Below are positions 1-7,516 of a stretch of DNA of 55,239 bases, in pieces (the first letter of the stretch is position 1; each line of letters starts with the position of its first letter). The notes below the pieces were generated by a model. It was given only the letters and a program-made list of their open reading frames with translations. It was not told the DNA's origin and made no database searches. The stretch is from NCBI GenBank assembly GCA_021733835.1, contig JAIPKD010000010.1, positions 1 to 55,239 of the forward strand, in the 5' to 3' direction. The position numbers were made by a program, and so were the translations under genes. Origin of the DNA: Verrucomicrobiota bacterium. GTDB lineage: Bacteria > Verrucomicrobiota > Verrucomicrobiia > Limisphaerales > JAIPKD01.

Positions 1-56
1 GAGGAGTGTTTTGCGGGGTAAAAGAGCGATAAATTGAGCCGAGAAACCGGAAAAGG

Positions 57-70
57 AGGGAAATTTCCCT
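57..70. repeat. 14-bp perfect palindrome
   Basis: AGGGAAATTTCCCT is a perfect inverted repeat about 250 bases upstream of the DUF4160 gene. Its form would suit the binding site of a dimeric regulator, but no regulator gene is adjacent and it may be chance. Confidence 0.4.
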
Positions 71-122
71 GAAGAAAACGAATTTGGCGAGGTGAAAGGA
101 AGGGGTTTTGGTTGATCAAAAA

Positions 123-180
123 TACAGGGACAGACTCTAAAACGTAGGGACAGGCCCTACAATATGAAGGGCTTACCCTT
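123..180. repeat. REP-like repeat and hairpin cluster
   Basis: Two copies of AGGGACAG followed by (A/G)C(T/C)CTA lie 20 bases apart, starting at 126 and 146. The second sits in a hairpin with arms GTAGGG (144-149) and CCCTAC (155-160). A smaller hairpin follows, AAGGG (167-171) with CCCTT (176-180). Short GGGACAG-type palindromes resemble the REP elements mobilised by RAYT transposases, but no RAYT gene is in the window, so the assignment is an inference. Confidence 0.4.
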
Positions 181-321
181 AAACCTTAAAAAAATGCTGT
201 AAAAACTGTCACCTAGCGTCGTTGCTTTTCGTCTAATTAATTGAAACTTATTTGGGTTAGAGTGGGTATTTAGGGAGTAGATGGAGAAGTATTTTAAGTG
301 GTTTAAGAAGGAGAAAATGAT

Positions 322-585
322 ATGCCTGTGCTTGCGAAGTTTCTCGGGATAGTGATAAGGATGCTGTATGTTCCGGTGTTTGGTGTACGTTTCCATGCAT
401 TTTACAGGGATTCGGAATTAGTGGTTAACGTATCACCGTTATATATTGTGGATGATGGTAATGCGCCGGAGTGGGTCAAAGAGAAGGTGTTGCGTTGGGC
501 TATGTTGCATCATGAAGAGCTTGTGAGCGCATGGAACAGATGTTATCTGCGTCGGCCACCGTCGATAATTACGCCTATGAGTTAG
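322..585 (+). CDS. DUF4160 family small protein
   Basis: An 87-residue protein with the DUF4160 pattern. It begins MP, then F.GI.IRM (residues 8-14), an FHA.Y segment near residues 24-28, and a C-terminal part with WA..H..EL...W (near residues 59-71). The family is small and cytoplasmic, its function is poorly known, and it is often encoded beside a DUF2442 protein in what looks like a toxin-antitoxin-like pair. No DUF2442 reading frame was found on either side, so this copy appears orphaned. The ATG at 322 is supported by AAGGAG at 308-313. The usual PPHFHA is replaced by GVRFHA, so the copy is slightly divergent. Confidence 0.75.
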   Translation: MPVLAKFLGIVIRMLYVPVFGVRFHAFYRDSELVVNVSPLYIVDDGNAPEWVKEKVLRWAMLHHEELVSAWNRCYLRRPPSIITPMS

Positions 586-684
586 TATTATATGGAGTAG
601 AGCAGGTGCGTGGGTTAATGGTTAAGGTTCAGCTCCAAGGAAAGAGGGGGGCCGGCGCGGATACAACAAGGAGGCGTTTTAATT

Positions 685-3300
685 CTATTGAAACCTTTCG
701 AGAATAAATTCTTTGCGTTGATCGGGTAATTGTGAATTCTGAATCCATGATTTGGCTGATTCAGGGTCTGATTGCATCCATTGTCTGGCCAAGGATTCGA
801 GTTGAGAGTTTCTAGTGTTTTGATCGGAGATGGATTGCGCCCAATTGACGGCAGTCTCGGGTGAATGACGTACGGCTGCGTTGGCAAAGCTGCTGACGGC
901 GGAATCGCGTGATTCTCCGGATGGAAGGGTTTGGAGCCAGTCGGCAGCGGTGTTGATATCGTAGCGTGCCCAACTGGAGGAGATGCGGGAAAGTGCATTT
1001 TTTCGAAGGTCGCCTTCGCTGAAGTTGACGGCCCATGATGCGGCGTCTTGTGGATTTATGTTAGACCACTGGGATATGACGGATAGAGCGGCTTGATTTT
1101 GGGTTTCGCTTGGAGGTAGGGATGCTACGAAGGAGGCGGCTTCGCTGGGGTTGTTATTAGCCCAGGCGGAGGCGATGTTTTCGATTGCCTTATTTCTTGA
1201 TTCATCGTTTGGGAGTTGATTGAGCCATTGAACGGCGCTTTGAGGGTCTTGGCCGGCCCATTGAGAAGCTACATTTGCGATTAATTGCTGTTTGTGTTTT
1301 TTGTCTGTTATACTTGTGGCAAAGGCGGCGGCAGCGTGAGGGTCATTTTGAGTCCATTCCCGGCTTAGTGCTTCGAGGGCGGTGAACTTAATTTGGGGAT
1401 CGTACTGTTGTTTGGCCCATTGGAGTGCCGAGCTGAAGTCTTGATTAGCCCAGTTATTGGCGAGGGTTCTAACCAAGTTATCGCGGTTACGACCGTTGTC
1501 CATGGAGAGAATTAGGTCTGCCGCTTTTTCGGGGTTTGAACGGGTGATTCTATATATGACATTTCTGGTAGCATTGTTTTTGGCGTCGCTTGGGGGCAGG
1601 CTTTGTATCCAGTCGATTGCTTTATCCGGATTAGTTTCCGCCCATTGGGAAGAGATTTGCGAGATGAGGTTGAGTTTGGATTGGGAAGGAGGGAGGTTGT
1701 CGACGAGGGTTACGGCTTTTTCCGGATCCTTTCGTGCAATGGCGGAGATGGTGTTTTGGACTGCGTTATTCTTTGCCTGGCTTGAGGGCAAATTATCCGC
1801 CCAAGATAAAGCGGCTTCCGGATCGATTTCCGCCCAAGAGGAAGCGACCTGGCTAAGGAGATGATTCTGCGTATTGCCGGGGGGTAGTGTTTGAATATAT
1901 TGGGCTGCGTCTTGTGGGGTTGAAGATGACCATTGGTAGATGATGTTTTGTAATGCTCGGTACTTGGTGTTGTTATCGGGTAATTGCTGGGTCCAGGCTA
2001 TTGCCGCATCAAGATCCTGGTTTGCCCATTGGGAGACTACGGAGCCGATTGCGTTATCGCGTGTTTGGCCGTTTGGGAGTGATGTTGCGAAGTCAATAGC
2101 GATATCGATATTATAATCCACGAGGTTATAACTCATGGACTGAGCGGCGCGGTTTTTAGCTTCGGATTCAGGCAGAGTTTTTATCCATTCTATAGCTGCT
2201 TCCGGGTTGATAGATGCCCATTGGTCGGCGATGGCGCTGGTAGCTTCAGATTTTAAACGGCCATTGGTAAGGTCTTCGGCTTTTCGTGCAGCGGTTTCAG
2301 GGTTGGAAGCGGCCCATGCGCGAAAGATGGAACCGAATACATAGGAGCGAGAGTCGGGCAGGCAGTCTTTGGCGAGGTTGAACGCTAATTCGGGATTCTT
2401 TTGGGCCATGGTATGGCTAACGGATTGCACGGCATTTTCCTTTGCCTGGGGATCGTCAATGGACCTGATCCAATCAGCGGCGGCCTCGGAATCATTTTGT
2501 GCCCAGGCGGTGGCGACAGCCTGTATCGCGCGTTGCCGTGCTCTTACATTGTCTATCTGGAGTGCTTTGGTGCTGGCGGTTGTGGGGTCATTCCTTGTCC
2601 ATGTGCTGAAGACTGAGCTGAAGCCGTTGAGTTTGTCGTTAGAATTTCCGACATTAGATAGGAGCGCGAGCGCGTTTTCCGGATTTGTTTTGGCCAATGT
2701 CCCGGCGAGAGCGTTCAAGCAATTATTTTTTATTTGGCTATCGGATAGTGAATGCGTCCAATCCATTGCGGCTTGCATATCGTATTCGGCCCATGATTGG
2801 AGGGCAATAGTGGTGAGAGAGGTTTTCTCGTAACGTTCGTTCCTTGACTGAGCGAATTCTATCGCGGCGGCGGGATCCCATTCCGCCCAACGCCTGATCA
2901 GGAGTGAGGATATCATTCTGAATTGGCTTCGGTCGGAGAGGGTATCCAATTCCGAAAGCACGTTTTCAATTTGGTTTTGGGGTATATCCTCGATTAATCG
3001 TGCAAGTTTCAGGCTGGAGGAAAAGTAGTCGTATTCCGAGGTAATTTGGTTAAGAGTTGACATTATGGATTCAATGGAATCGAGGGTATCTGTGTTCGGG
3101 GCATGGCGTGGATTCTGCTGGATCGGAGACCGGCTGGGAGGTGGGCGATTAGCGATGGAGAGGGTTTGTGTATTAGTGGATTTTGTTTTTATATTTTCGG
3201 AATCGTTTTTTTTATCGAAGCCGAAATGCCCTGTGACGGTTCCCAGGAGGACTCCTATAATAAAAACTGCAAACACTGAGGCAGATTGTTTGGCTTTCAT
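685..3300 (-). CDS. Membrane-anchored protein of 23 tandem 32-residue repeats
   Basis: An 871-residue protein with a single hydrophobic segment at residues 8-26 (signal anchor or uncleaved signal peptide), a Ser/Pro/Asn-rich linker to about residue 75, a helical region, and then repeats covering residues 138-871 without interruption. There are 23 units. By my count 21 are exactly 32 residues and two are 31. The unit reads roughly WA..(D/N)P..A..W...LP....(K/R)(N/D).A...I...: a helix beginning with Trp, an Asn/Asp-Pro turn, and a second helix. This implies an alpha-solenoid related in style to TPR, Sel1 or HEAT arrays, probably lying in the periplasm as a binding scaffold. No catalytic motif was seen. 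It is alone on its strand, back to back with gltX. The function is unknown. Confidence 0.85.
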   Translation of the reverse strand: MKAKQSASVFAVFIIGVLLGTVTGHFGFDKKNDSENIKTKSTNTQTLSIANRPPPSRSPIQQNPRHAPNTDTLDSIESIMSTLNQITSEYDYFSSSLKLARLIEDIPQNQIENVLSELDTLSDRSQFRMISSLLIRRWAEWDPAAAIEFAQSRNERYEKTSLTTIALQSWAEYDMQAAMDWTHSLSDSQIKNNCLNALAGTLAKTNPENALALLSNVGNSNDKLNGFSSVFSTWTRNDPTTASTKALQIDNVRARQRAIQAVATAWAQNDSEAAADWIRSIDDPQAKENAVQSVSHTMAQKNPELAFNLAKDCLPDSRSYVFGSIFRAWAASNPETAARKAEDLTNGRLKSEATSAIADQWASINPEAAIEWIKTLPESEAKNRAAQSMSYNLVDYNIDIAIDFATSLPNGQTRDNAIGSVVSQWANQDLDAAIAWTQQLPDNNTKYRALQNIIYQWSSSTPQDAAQYIQTLPPGNTQNHLLSQVASSWAEIDPEAALSWADNLPSSQAKNNAVQNTISAIARKDPEKAVTLVDNLPPSQSKLNLISQISSQWAETNPDKAIDWIQSLPPSDAKNNATRNVIYRITRSNPEKAADLILSMDNGRNRDNLVRTLANNWANQDFSSALQWAKQQYDPQIKFTALEALSREWTQNDPHAAAAFATSITDKKHKQQLIANVASQWAGQDPQSAVQWLNQLPNDESRNKAIENIASAWANNNPSEAASFVASLPPSETQNQAALSVISQWSNINPQDAASWAVNFSEGDLRKNALSRISSSWARYDINTAADWLQTLPSGESRDSAVSSFANAAVRHSPETAVNWAQSISDQNTRNSQLESLARQWMQSDPESAKSWIQNSQLPDQRKEFILERFQ
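688..2889 (-). repeat. Coding tandem repeat, 23 units of about 96 bp
   Basis: The repeat part of the preceding protein is a 96-bp periodic coding array. Every unit begins at the Trp position, or at Leu, Met, Ile or Ala in six units (3, 6, 9, 13, 15 and 22). Units differ a good deal in DNA sequence, so the array is old or diversified rather than freshly amplified. Units 12-13 and 14-15 are the most alike pair. Confidence 0.85.
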
Positions 3301-3527
3301 TAGCGGTTAATCGTATTGAGGTTCTGCAAAACTATGTTATAAAAATATTACAATATACTGATAATGTAAATGAGAAAATGCGCCGGGCTATCGGTTGCAC
3401 AGCGGGTGAGCCTTTTGGTCGAGAGAGAAAAACATAGTTTGCTAGCGAACCGGCTTGCCAAGAGGATTGACCTGCGTAGAGTCTTGTGGTTTTTGATAAG
3501 GAAACGGTGTACAATTTAAGGTAGTAT

Positions 3528-4877
3528 ATGAGTATTAGAGTAAGATTTGCGCCGAGCCCGACCGGGTTTTTGCATATTGGCGGCGCCAGAACGGCGCTTT
3601 TCAACTGGTTATACGCCAGACACACTGGGGGACGTTTTATATTACGGATAGAGGATACTGATGCGGCGCGGAACACGGTAGAGGCGATACGGGTAATATT
3701 GGACGGGCTGAAGTGGTTAGGTATGGACTGGGACGAGGGCCCGGTTACCGGCGACGCGTCCGAGCAAGGCAAGGGCGAGTATGGGCCGTATTACCAATCG
3801 CAGAGGATGGATATTTACAGGCGCCGGGTGGAAGAGCTGAAGGCGCGCGGGTATGCGTATGATTCGGATGGAGCGGTGAAATTCAAGATGACGCGGGAGC
3901 CGGTGGTTTTCGATGATATCGTTGTTGGCCGCGTTAGAAGGGAGCTTACGGACAGAGAGGCGGCCTCGCCGGATTTCGTTATTGTACGCTCGGATGGGAT
4001 GCCTGTTTTTCATTTAGTCAATGTAATAGATGATCTGGAGATGGGCATAACGCATGTGATTCGGGGTGAGGATCATTTATCGAATACATCGAAGCATATT
4101 GCCTTGTTCAGGGCATTTGGAGTCGAGCCGCCGGAATACGCGCACATACCGTTGATATTGAACAGCAACGGGTCGAAGATGAGCAAGCGCGACGAGGGTG
4201 CATCGTTGGGGACATATATGCGGGAGAACTACGTGCCGGAGGCGGTGGCGAATTTCCTTTGTCTTTTGGGGTGGTCGCCTAAGGATGACAGTCAGTTGTT
4301 GACTATCGACGAGGTGGTCGAGCGATTTGATTTGGCGCAGATTCTGCGGCATAACGCCCGGTTCGACATGAAGAAACTCGACTGGCTGAATTGGGAATAC
4401 ATGAGGCGGATGAGCATGGAGCGTTTTACAGAGTTTGCGCAGCGGGAATTGGAGGAGGCCGGGATTTCGTTGGCCGGATATCCGGAAGAATATATACATG
4501 AAGCATTAAAGACATGTCAGGAGAAGATAAAGACCTTTTCTGACTTGCCGGAATTCGCGGATTTCTATTTTAAGGATCGGGTTGAATATGATTCGGAGAC
4601 GGCGTCCAAGGTATTAACGACCGAAAGTAGGCCTATACTCGAGAGGGTGTCCGAGGTGTTTTCCGGGCTGGGGGCTTTTGATTCCGAGGCGATCCAGGGT
4701 GCGATCAAGGCGACTGCAAAGGAGCTGGGTGTTAAGACGGGGGCGGTGGTGCATCCGGTCAGATTGGCGTGTACGGGAAAGAAAGTGGGGCCGAGTTTGT
4801 ATCATCTTTTGGAGGTATTGGGTAAGACCCGGGTAGCTGAGAGGATTAAGGCCGCTATTGAGTATATAGGCAATTAA
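3528..4877 (+). CDS. gltX: Glutamyl-tRNA synthetase (class I)
   Basis: This enzyme charges tRNA-Glu with glutamate using ATP. The 449-residue protein shows the class I signatures: an HIGH-type motif as HIGG at residues 16-19 within PSPTGFLHIGGARTALFNW, and KMSKR at residues 217-221. It is shorter than the usual 470-500 residues. Between RGYAY (near 108-112) and the V(K)FK strand it has only a few residues, where most bacterial enzymes carry a 40-50 residue stretch including the C.C zinc region. ATG at 3528 fits the conserved N-terminus. It lies upstream of pgsA with 108 bases between. Whether it is a discriminating or non-discriminating enzyme cannot be told from the sequence. Confidence 0.95.
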   Translation: MSIRVRFAPSPTGFLHIGGARTALFNWLYARHTGGRFILRIEDTDAARNTVEAIRVILDGLKWLGMDWDEGPVTGDASEQGKGEYGPYYQSQRMDIYRRRVEELKARGYAYDSDGAVKFKMTREPVVFDDIVVGRVRRELTDREAASPDFVIVRSDGMPVFHLVNVIDDLEMGITHVIRGEDHLSNTSKHIALFRAFGVEPPEYAHIPLILNSNGSKMSKRDEGASLGTYMRENYVPEAVANFLCLLGWSPKDDSQLLTIDEVVERFDLAQILRHNARFDMKKLDWLNWEYMRRMSMERFTEFAQRELEEAGISLAGYPEEYIHEALKTCQEKIKTFSDLPEFADFYFKDRVEYDSETASKVLTTESRPILERVSEVFSGLGAFDSEAIQGAIKATAKELGVKTGAVVHPVRLACTGKKVGPSLYHLLEVLGKTRVAERIKAAIEYIGN

Positions 4878-4901
4878 TTTGGGTATTGAGTCGCGCGCTT
4901 A

Positions 4902-4962
4902 GGCCGGAATGTATGTAATTGAGTTGTTGGGATTAAACTAGAATGGGCGGTCCGGCCATTCC
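4902..4962 (+). other. Inverted repeats between gltX and pgsA
   Basis: GGCCGGA (4902-4908) can pair with TCCGGCC (4951-4957). Alternatively GAATGG (4941-4946) pairs with CCATTC (4956-4961) in a tighter hairpin. No T-run follows, so this is not a standard terminator. It could be an RNA processing or attenuation structure, or chance. Confidence 0.35.
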
Positions 4963-4985
4963 GAAGGATATGGTGGCAGTGTATT

Positions 4986-5585
4986 ATGACGACTGCGAAT
5001 AAGATAACGATTGCGCGGATACTGTTCGTGCCGTTTTTTGCCGTTTTGGTGTTGTACTATGGCGATACGGGGAGCGAGATATATCGGCTCGGCGCGCTGC
5101 TGCTTTTCGCCGTCGCTTCTATAAGCGACGGTATCGACGGGTATTTAGCCAGGCATTATAATCAGAAGAGCAAGTTGGGAGCGGTTTTGGACCCGTTGGC
5201 GGACAAGCTGTTACTTGTTTGCGGATTGGTGATACTGACGTTTGACAATCGTCCGTACCTGGAGCCGTTGCCGTTATGGCTGACGGTGACGGTATTCAGT
5301 CGTGATTTACTTCTACTCATAGGGTTGGTGGTAATTTATTATTCATGTGGAGCCGTGAGAGTGAGGCCGCATTTTGTGGGTAAGATAGCGACAGTTTTAC
5401 AGATGACATGTGTTATTTGGGCGTTGTTGAAGTGGGATGCGGAGTGGTTGATAATTTGGTCATTTGGGGCGGCAACAGCGACAATAATTTCTGCGGTGAT
5501 TTATATTAGGAGTGGTGTGAAGCAATTAAGCGCGAGTCCGTCCAGTGTAGCATCCCATGCTACGAAGACGGGGGAAGGGCGGTGA
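4986..5585 (+). CDS. pgsA: CDP-diacylglycerol--glycerol-3-phosphate 3-phosphatidyltransferase
   Basis: A 199-residue integral membrane enzyme that makes phosphatidylglycerophosphate, the committed step to phosphatidylglycerol and cardiolipin. The CDP-alcohol phosphotransferase signature is complete: D48, D51-G52, A55-R56, G65, D69 and D73, in the D..DG..AR....G...D...D pattern. Hydrophobic segments flank the motif (near 9-25, 33-47, 73-88, 95-118 and 130-170), as expected for the six-helix fold. It starts MTTANKITIARI, typical of PgsA, which favours PgsA over the other CDP-alcohol transferases. It follows gltX on the same strand and converges on the agmatinase-family gene, with only about 30 bases between stop codons. 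Confidence 0.9.
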   Translation: MTTANKITIARILFVPFFAVLVLYYGDTGSEIYRLGALLLFAVASISDGIDGYLARHYNQKSKLGAVLDPLADKLLLVCGLVILTFDNRPYLEPLPLWLTVTVFSRDLLLLIGLVVIYYSCGAVRVRPHFVGKIATVLQMTCVIWALLKWDAEWLIIWSFGAATATIISAVIYIRSGVKQLSASPSSVASHATKTGEGR

Positions 5586-5614
5586 ATCGGCGGGGGAGTT
5601 GATTTGTTTACGGA

Positions 5615-6505
5615 TCAATAAAAATCGGCCAGGCCCATCATATTCAGCACTAGTCTGGCTGCTGTGAAATCCGGCGCATGGATTCCGGGGATGGGGGCGA
5701 GTTCGACGACGTCGAAGCCGAGTAATTTTCTGCCGTGTGTTGAAGTCTCGAGCAATTCCATTGCCTGCCACCAGGAGAGGCCGCCGGGCTCAGGGGTACC
5801 GGTTGCGGGCATGATGGAGGGATCGAGGGCGTCTATATCGAAGGTGATATAGATATTTTCCGGGAAATGGGAAGGCAGGAGCTGTCTGGGAATACCGTGA
5901 CGTGCGAGGTGATCGGCGTCCCAGTGGATTATTGTGTCTTTGTTTGACTTGCGTGTTTCCATGTCTTCGGAAGAGAGTGCGCGCACGCCGATTTGGCAGA
6001 CGGGAATGTGGAGTTCCAGTATCCTTTTCATGACGCAGGCATGGCTGTAGGGTGAGTCTTCGTATGAATCCCGGAGGTCGGCGTGTGCGTCGAATTGAAC
6101 GATACCGAAGTCTGGGGATTTGGCTTTCAGTGCCTGTATTGCGCCGAGGGTTACAGTATGTTCGCCGCCGAGTAAGACGGGAAGTTTTTTGCCGCCGAGG
6201 TTTTTTTGGACGGCGTGGTTTATTCTGTCCAGGACGATTTCCGGGGCGCCTGAGCAGTCGATTTGCGGGTGAGTTTTGATACCTGCTGTGTGTGGTTCGT
6301 TTTTGCCGTTGAACATTTCGAGTTGTTGCGAGGCGTGAAGTATGGCTGCGGGGCCGTGGGCGGTGCCCTGTCCGTAAGAGACGGATGCCTCGTAGGGAGC
6401 TGGTATGACGTGAAATAGGCATTTGTTGGCGGGTAAATCTTTTAGTTCCGTCAACAGGAAGGGCGGTGTTTGGTTGTCATGAGAGTCTTTCTTTGAAGTC
6501 TTCAT
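5615..6505 (-). CDS. speB: Agmatinase / ureohydrolase family protein
   Basis: A 296-residue member of the arginase-agmatinase family, which hydrolyses guanidino compounds with a two-manganese centre. All metal ligands are visible: H116 in GGEHT, D139, H141 and D143 in DAHADLRD, and D223 and D225 in FDIDALDPS. The length and the C-terminal VVELAP are typical. Agmatine to putrescine plus urea is the most likely reaction for this subgroup, but arginase, guanidinobutyrase or another guanidino substrate cannot be excluded. No arginine decarboxylase or spermidine synthase gene is adjacent. It converges with pgsA and has a 363-bp upstream region. Confidence 0.85.
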   Translation of the reverse strand: MKTSKKDSHDNQTPPFLLTELKDLPANKCLFHVIPAPYEASVSYGQGTAHGPAAILHASQQLEMFNGKNEPHTAGIKTHPQIDCSGAPEIVLDRINHAVQKNLGGKKLPVLLGGEHTVTLGAIQALKAKSPDFGIVQFDAHADLRDSYEDSPYSHACVMKRILELHIPVCQIGVRALSSEDMETRKSNKDTIIHWDADHLARHGIPRQLLPSHFPENIYITFDIDALDPSIMPATGTPEPGGLSWWQAMELLETSTHGRKLLGFDVVELAPIPGIHAPDFTAARLVLNMMGLADFY

Positions 6506-6868
6506 AATTAAATTTTCTTATGATTTTGATGTCATCAATACTCCTTTGCCGGTACTGCGTCCGGCAGCAGATGGAAATTAACCGCAACTGTGGAATCAGA
6601 CAACCTCGAATTAGGGAAAAGTCGGGATTACATTTGGTAATATATGGTTAATCATGAATTTTATGACGGATTGAACGTCTAGATTTATGTTGGGTGCGAT
6701 GGTTAATGAGGCCAATCGCGGGTATTCTTATATCAACAATAATTACTATGGTGGATCAAGGGATATGGCCGAGGCGAACAGGCTTTTTGGACGATGATTG
6801 TTTGCTTATGCTCGGATGGGATTTTGAATATTTGATTTAATAGTTTAATTACATATCATAGAATTAGT
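6506..6868. other. Intergenic region between speB and the lipoprotein operon
   Basis: This divergent region must hold the promoters for speB (minus) and the envelope operon (plus). It contains a hairpin with arms TGCCGG (6547-6552) and CCGGCA (6561-6566) and one short ORF at 6687-6797, listed separately. The sequence just before the lpoB-like start is AT-rich with no clear Shine-Dalgarno sequence. I could not identify a convincing -35/-10 pair. Confidence 0.5.
6687..6797 (+). CDS. Possible 36-residue Asn/Tyr/Gly-rich peptide
   Basis: A short ORF starting at ATG 6687 and ending at TGA 6795-6797. The peptide has a GYSYINNNYYGGSRDM core and ends RLFGR. An in-frame TGA lies 15 bases upstream, so it is not the tail of a longer open frame. 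No Shine-Dalgarno sequence or homologue is recognised. Its composition is not random-looking, so it may be a real small protein or the remnant C-terminus of a lost gene. Confidence 0.25.
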   Translation: MLGAMVNEANRGYSYINNNYYGGSRDMAEANRLFGR

Positions 6869-7498
6869 ATGAAGATATTCACAAAGAACATTGTTTTGGT
6901 TGTGGCCGGTTTACTGTTGTTGTTTCTGAGCGGGTGTGCCTCGGGGGTGAAGAATCCATCGGGTGTACCAGTGACTGTAATGGGGCCGGATGAGCGTGGT
7001 TTTGTAGCTGGGACGGGTGTGGAGTCACAGGATATAGTTTCAGTCGCCGACAAGATGGCGCGGAGCATACTGGAGATTCCGCAGATTGCGAACGCGAAGA
7101 CGCCGCCGTGCATTGTATTGGATCCTATCGTGAACGACACACGTTTTCCGATTAACAAGGATATCTTTCTTTCGCGCATTCGAGTTCAATTAAATAGCAA
7201 GGCGCGGGGCAAGGTATATTTCTTGGCGCGTGAGCGAATGGAGGCGCTTGAGAAGGAACGTGATTTGAAACAATCCGGACTGGTTACAGCGAGCAGTGAT
7301 CCGAACAAGGTAGAATTCAAGGGCGCGGATTTCTTTCTGACCGGGAAGCTCGAGGGGCAATCCACAAGAACCTCTGCGGGGACGAGCGATTATATACTGT
7401 ATAGTTTCCAGCTAATAGACGCGCGCACCAGCGTTATTGTTTGGGAAGACTACGCGGAGATCAAGAAACAGGGGCTTTCTGATGCGGTATATCGCTGA
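6869..7498 (+). CDS. lpoB: LpoB-like penicillin-binding protein activator lipoprotein
   Basis: A 209-residue lipoprotein with a type II signal peptide (LSGC, lipidated Cys23). The mature part carries the LpoB/COG3417 pattern: GTGVESQD, then DKMARSI, VLDPIVNDTRFPINKDIF, RIRVQLNSKA.GKV, FLARERMEALEKERDLK and a GADFFLTGKL strand. In E. coli, LpoB is an outer-membrane lipoprotein that reaches through peptidoglycan to activate PBP1b. The Pro-rich linker found in E. coli is absent, so the reach may differ and the PBP partner is unknown. It is the first gene of a five-gene run and is followed 18 bases later by another lipoprotein. The symbol reflects family resemblance, not proven function. Confidence 0.8.
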   Translation: MKIFTKNIVLVVAGLLLLFLSGCASGVKNPSGVPVTVMGPDERGFVAGTGVESQDIVSVADKMARSILEIPQIANAKTPPCIVLDPIVNDTRFPINKDIFLSRIRVQLNSKARGKVYFLARERMEALEKERDLKQSGLVTASSDPNKVEFKGADFFLTGKLEGQSTRTSAGTSDYILYSFQLIDARTSVIVWEDYAEIKKQGLSDAVYR

Positions 7499-7516
7499 TC
7501 CGGCGTTGGATTTGAC

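Larger units (their letters stand above)
1..321. other. Left-edge stretch without a convincing gene
   Basis: No ORF here shows a recognisable protein. The stretch holds a 14-bp perfect palindrome at 57-70 and a short repeat and hairpin cluster at 123-180, both listed separately. The last bases carry the ribosome binding site of the DUF4160 gene (AAGGAG at 308-313). I saw no confident promoter. Confidence 0.6.

Noticed and set aside
586-684. A DUF2442 partner gene after DUF4160
   Set aside because: No frame of suitable length or pattern exists in this stretch or in the preceding bases.
688-2889. A CRISPR array
   Set aside because: The 96-bp periodicity is a protein-coding tandem repeat with diverged units, not identical short repeats with unique spacers.
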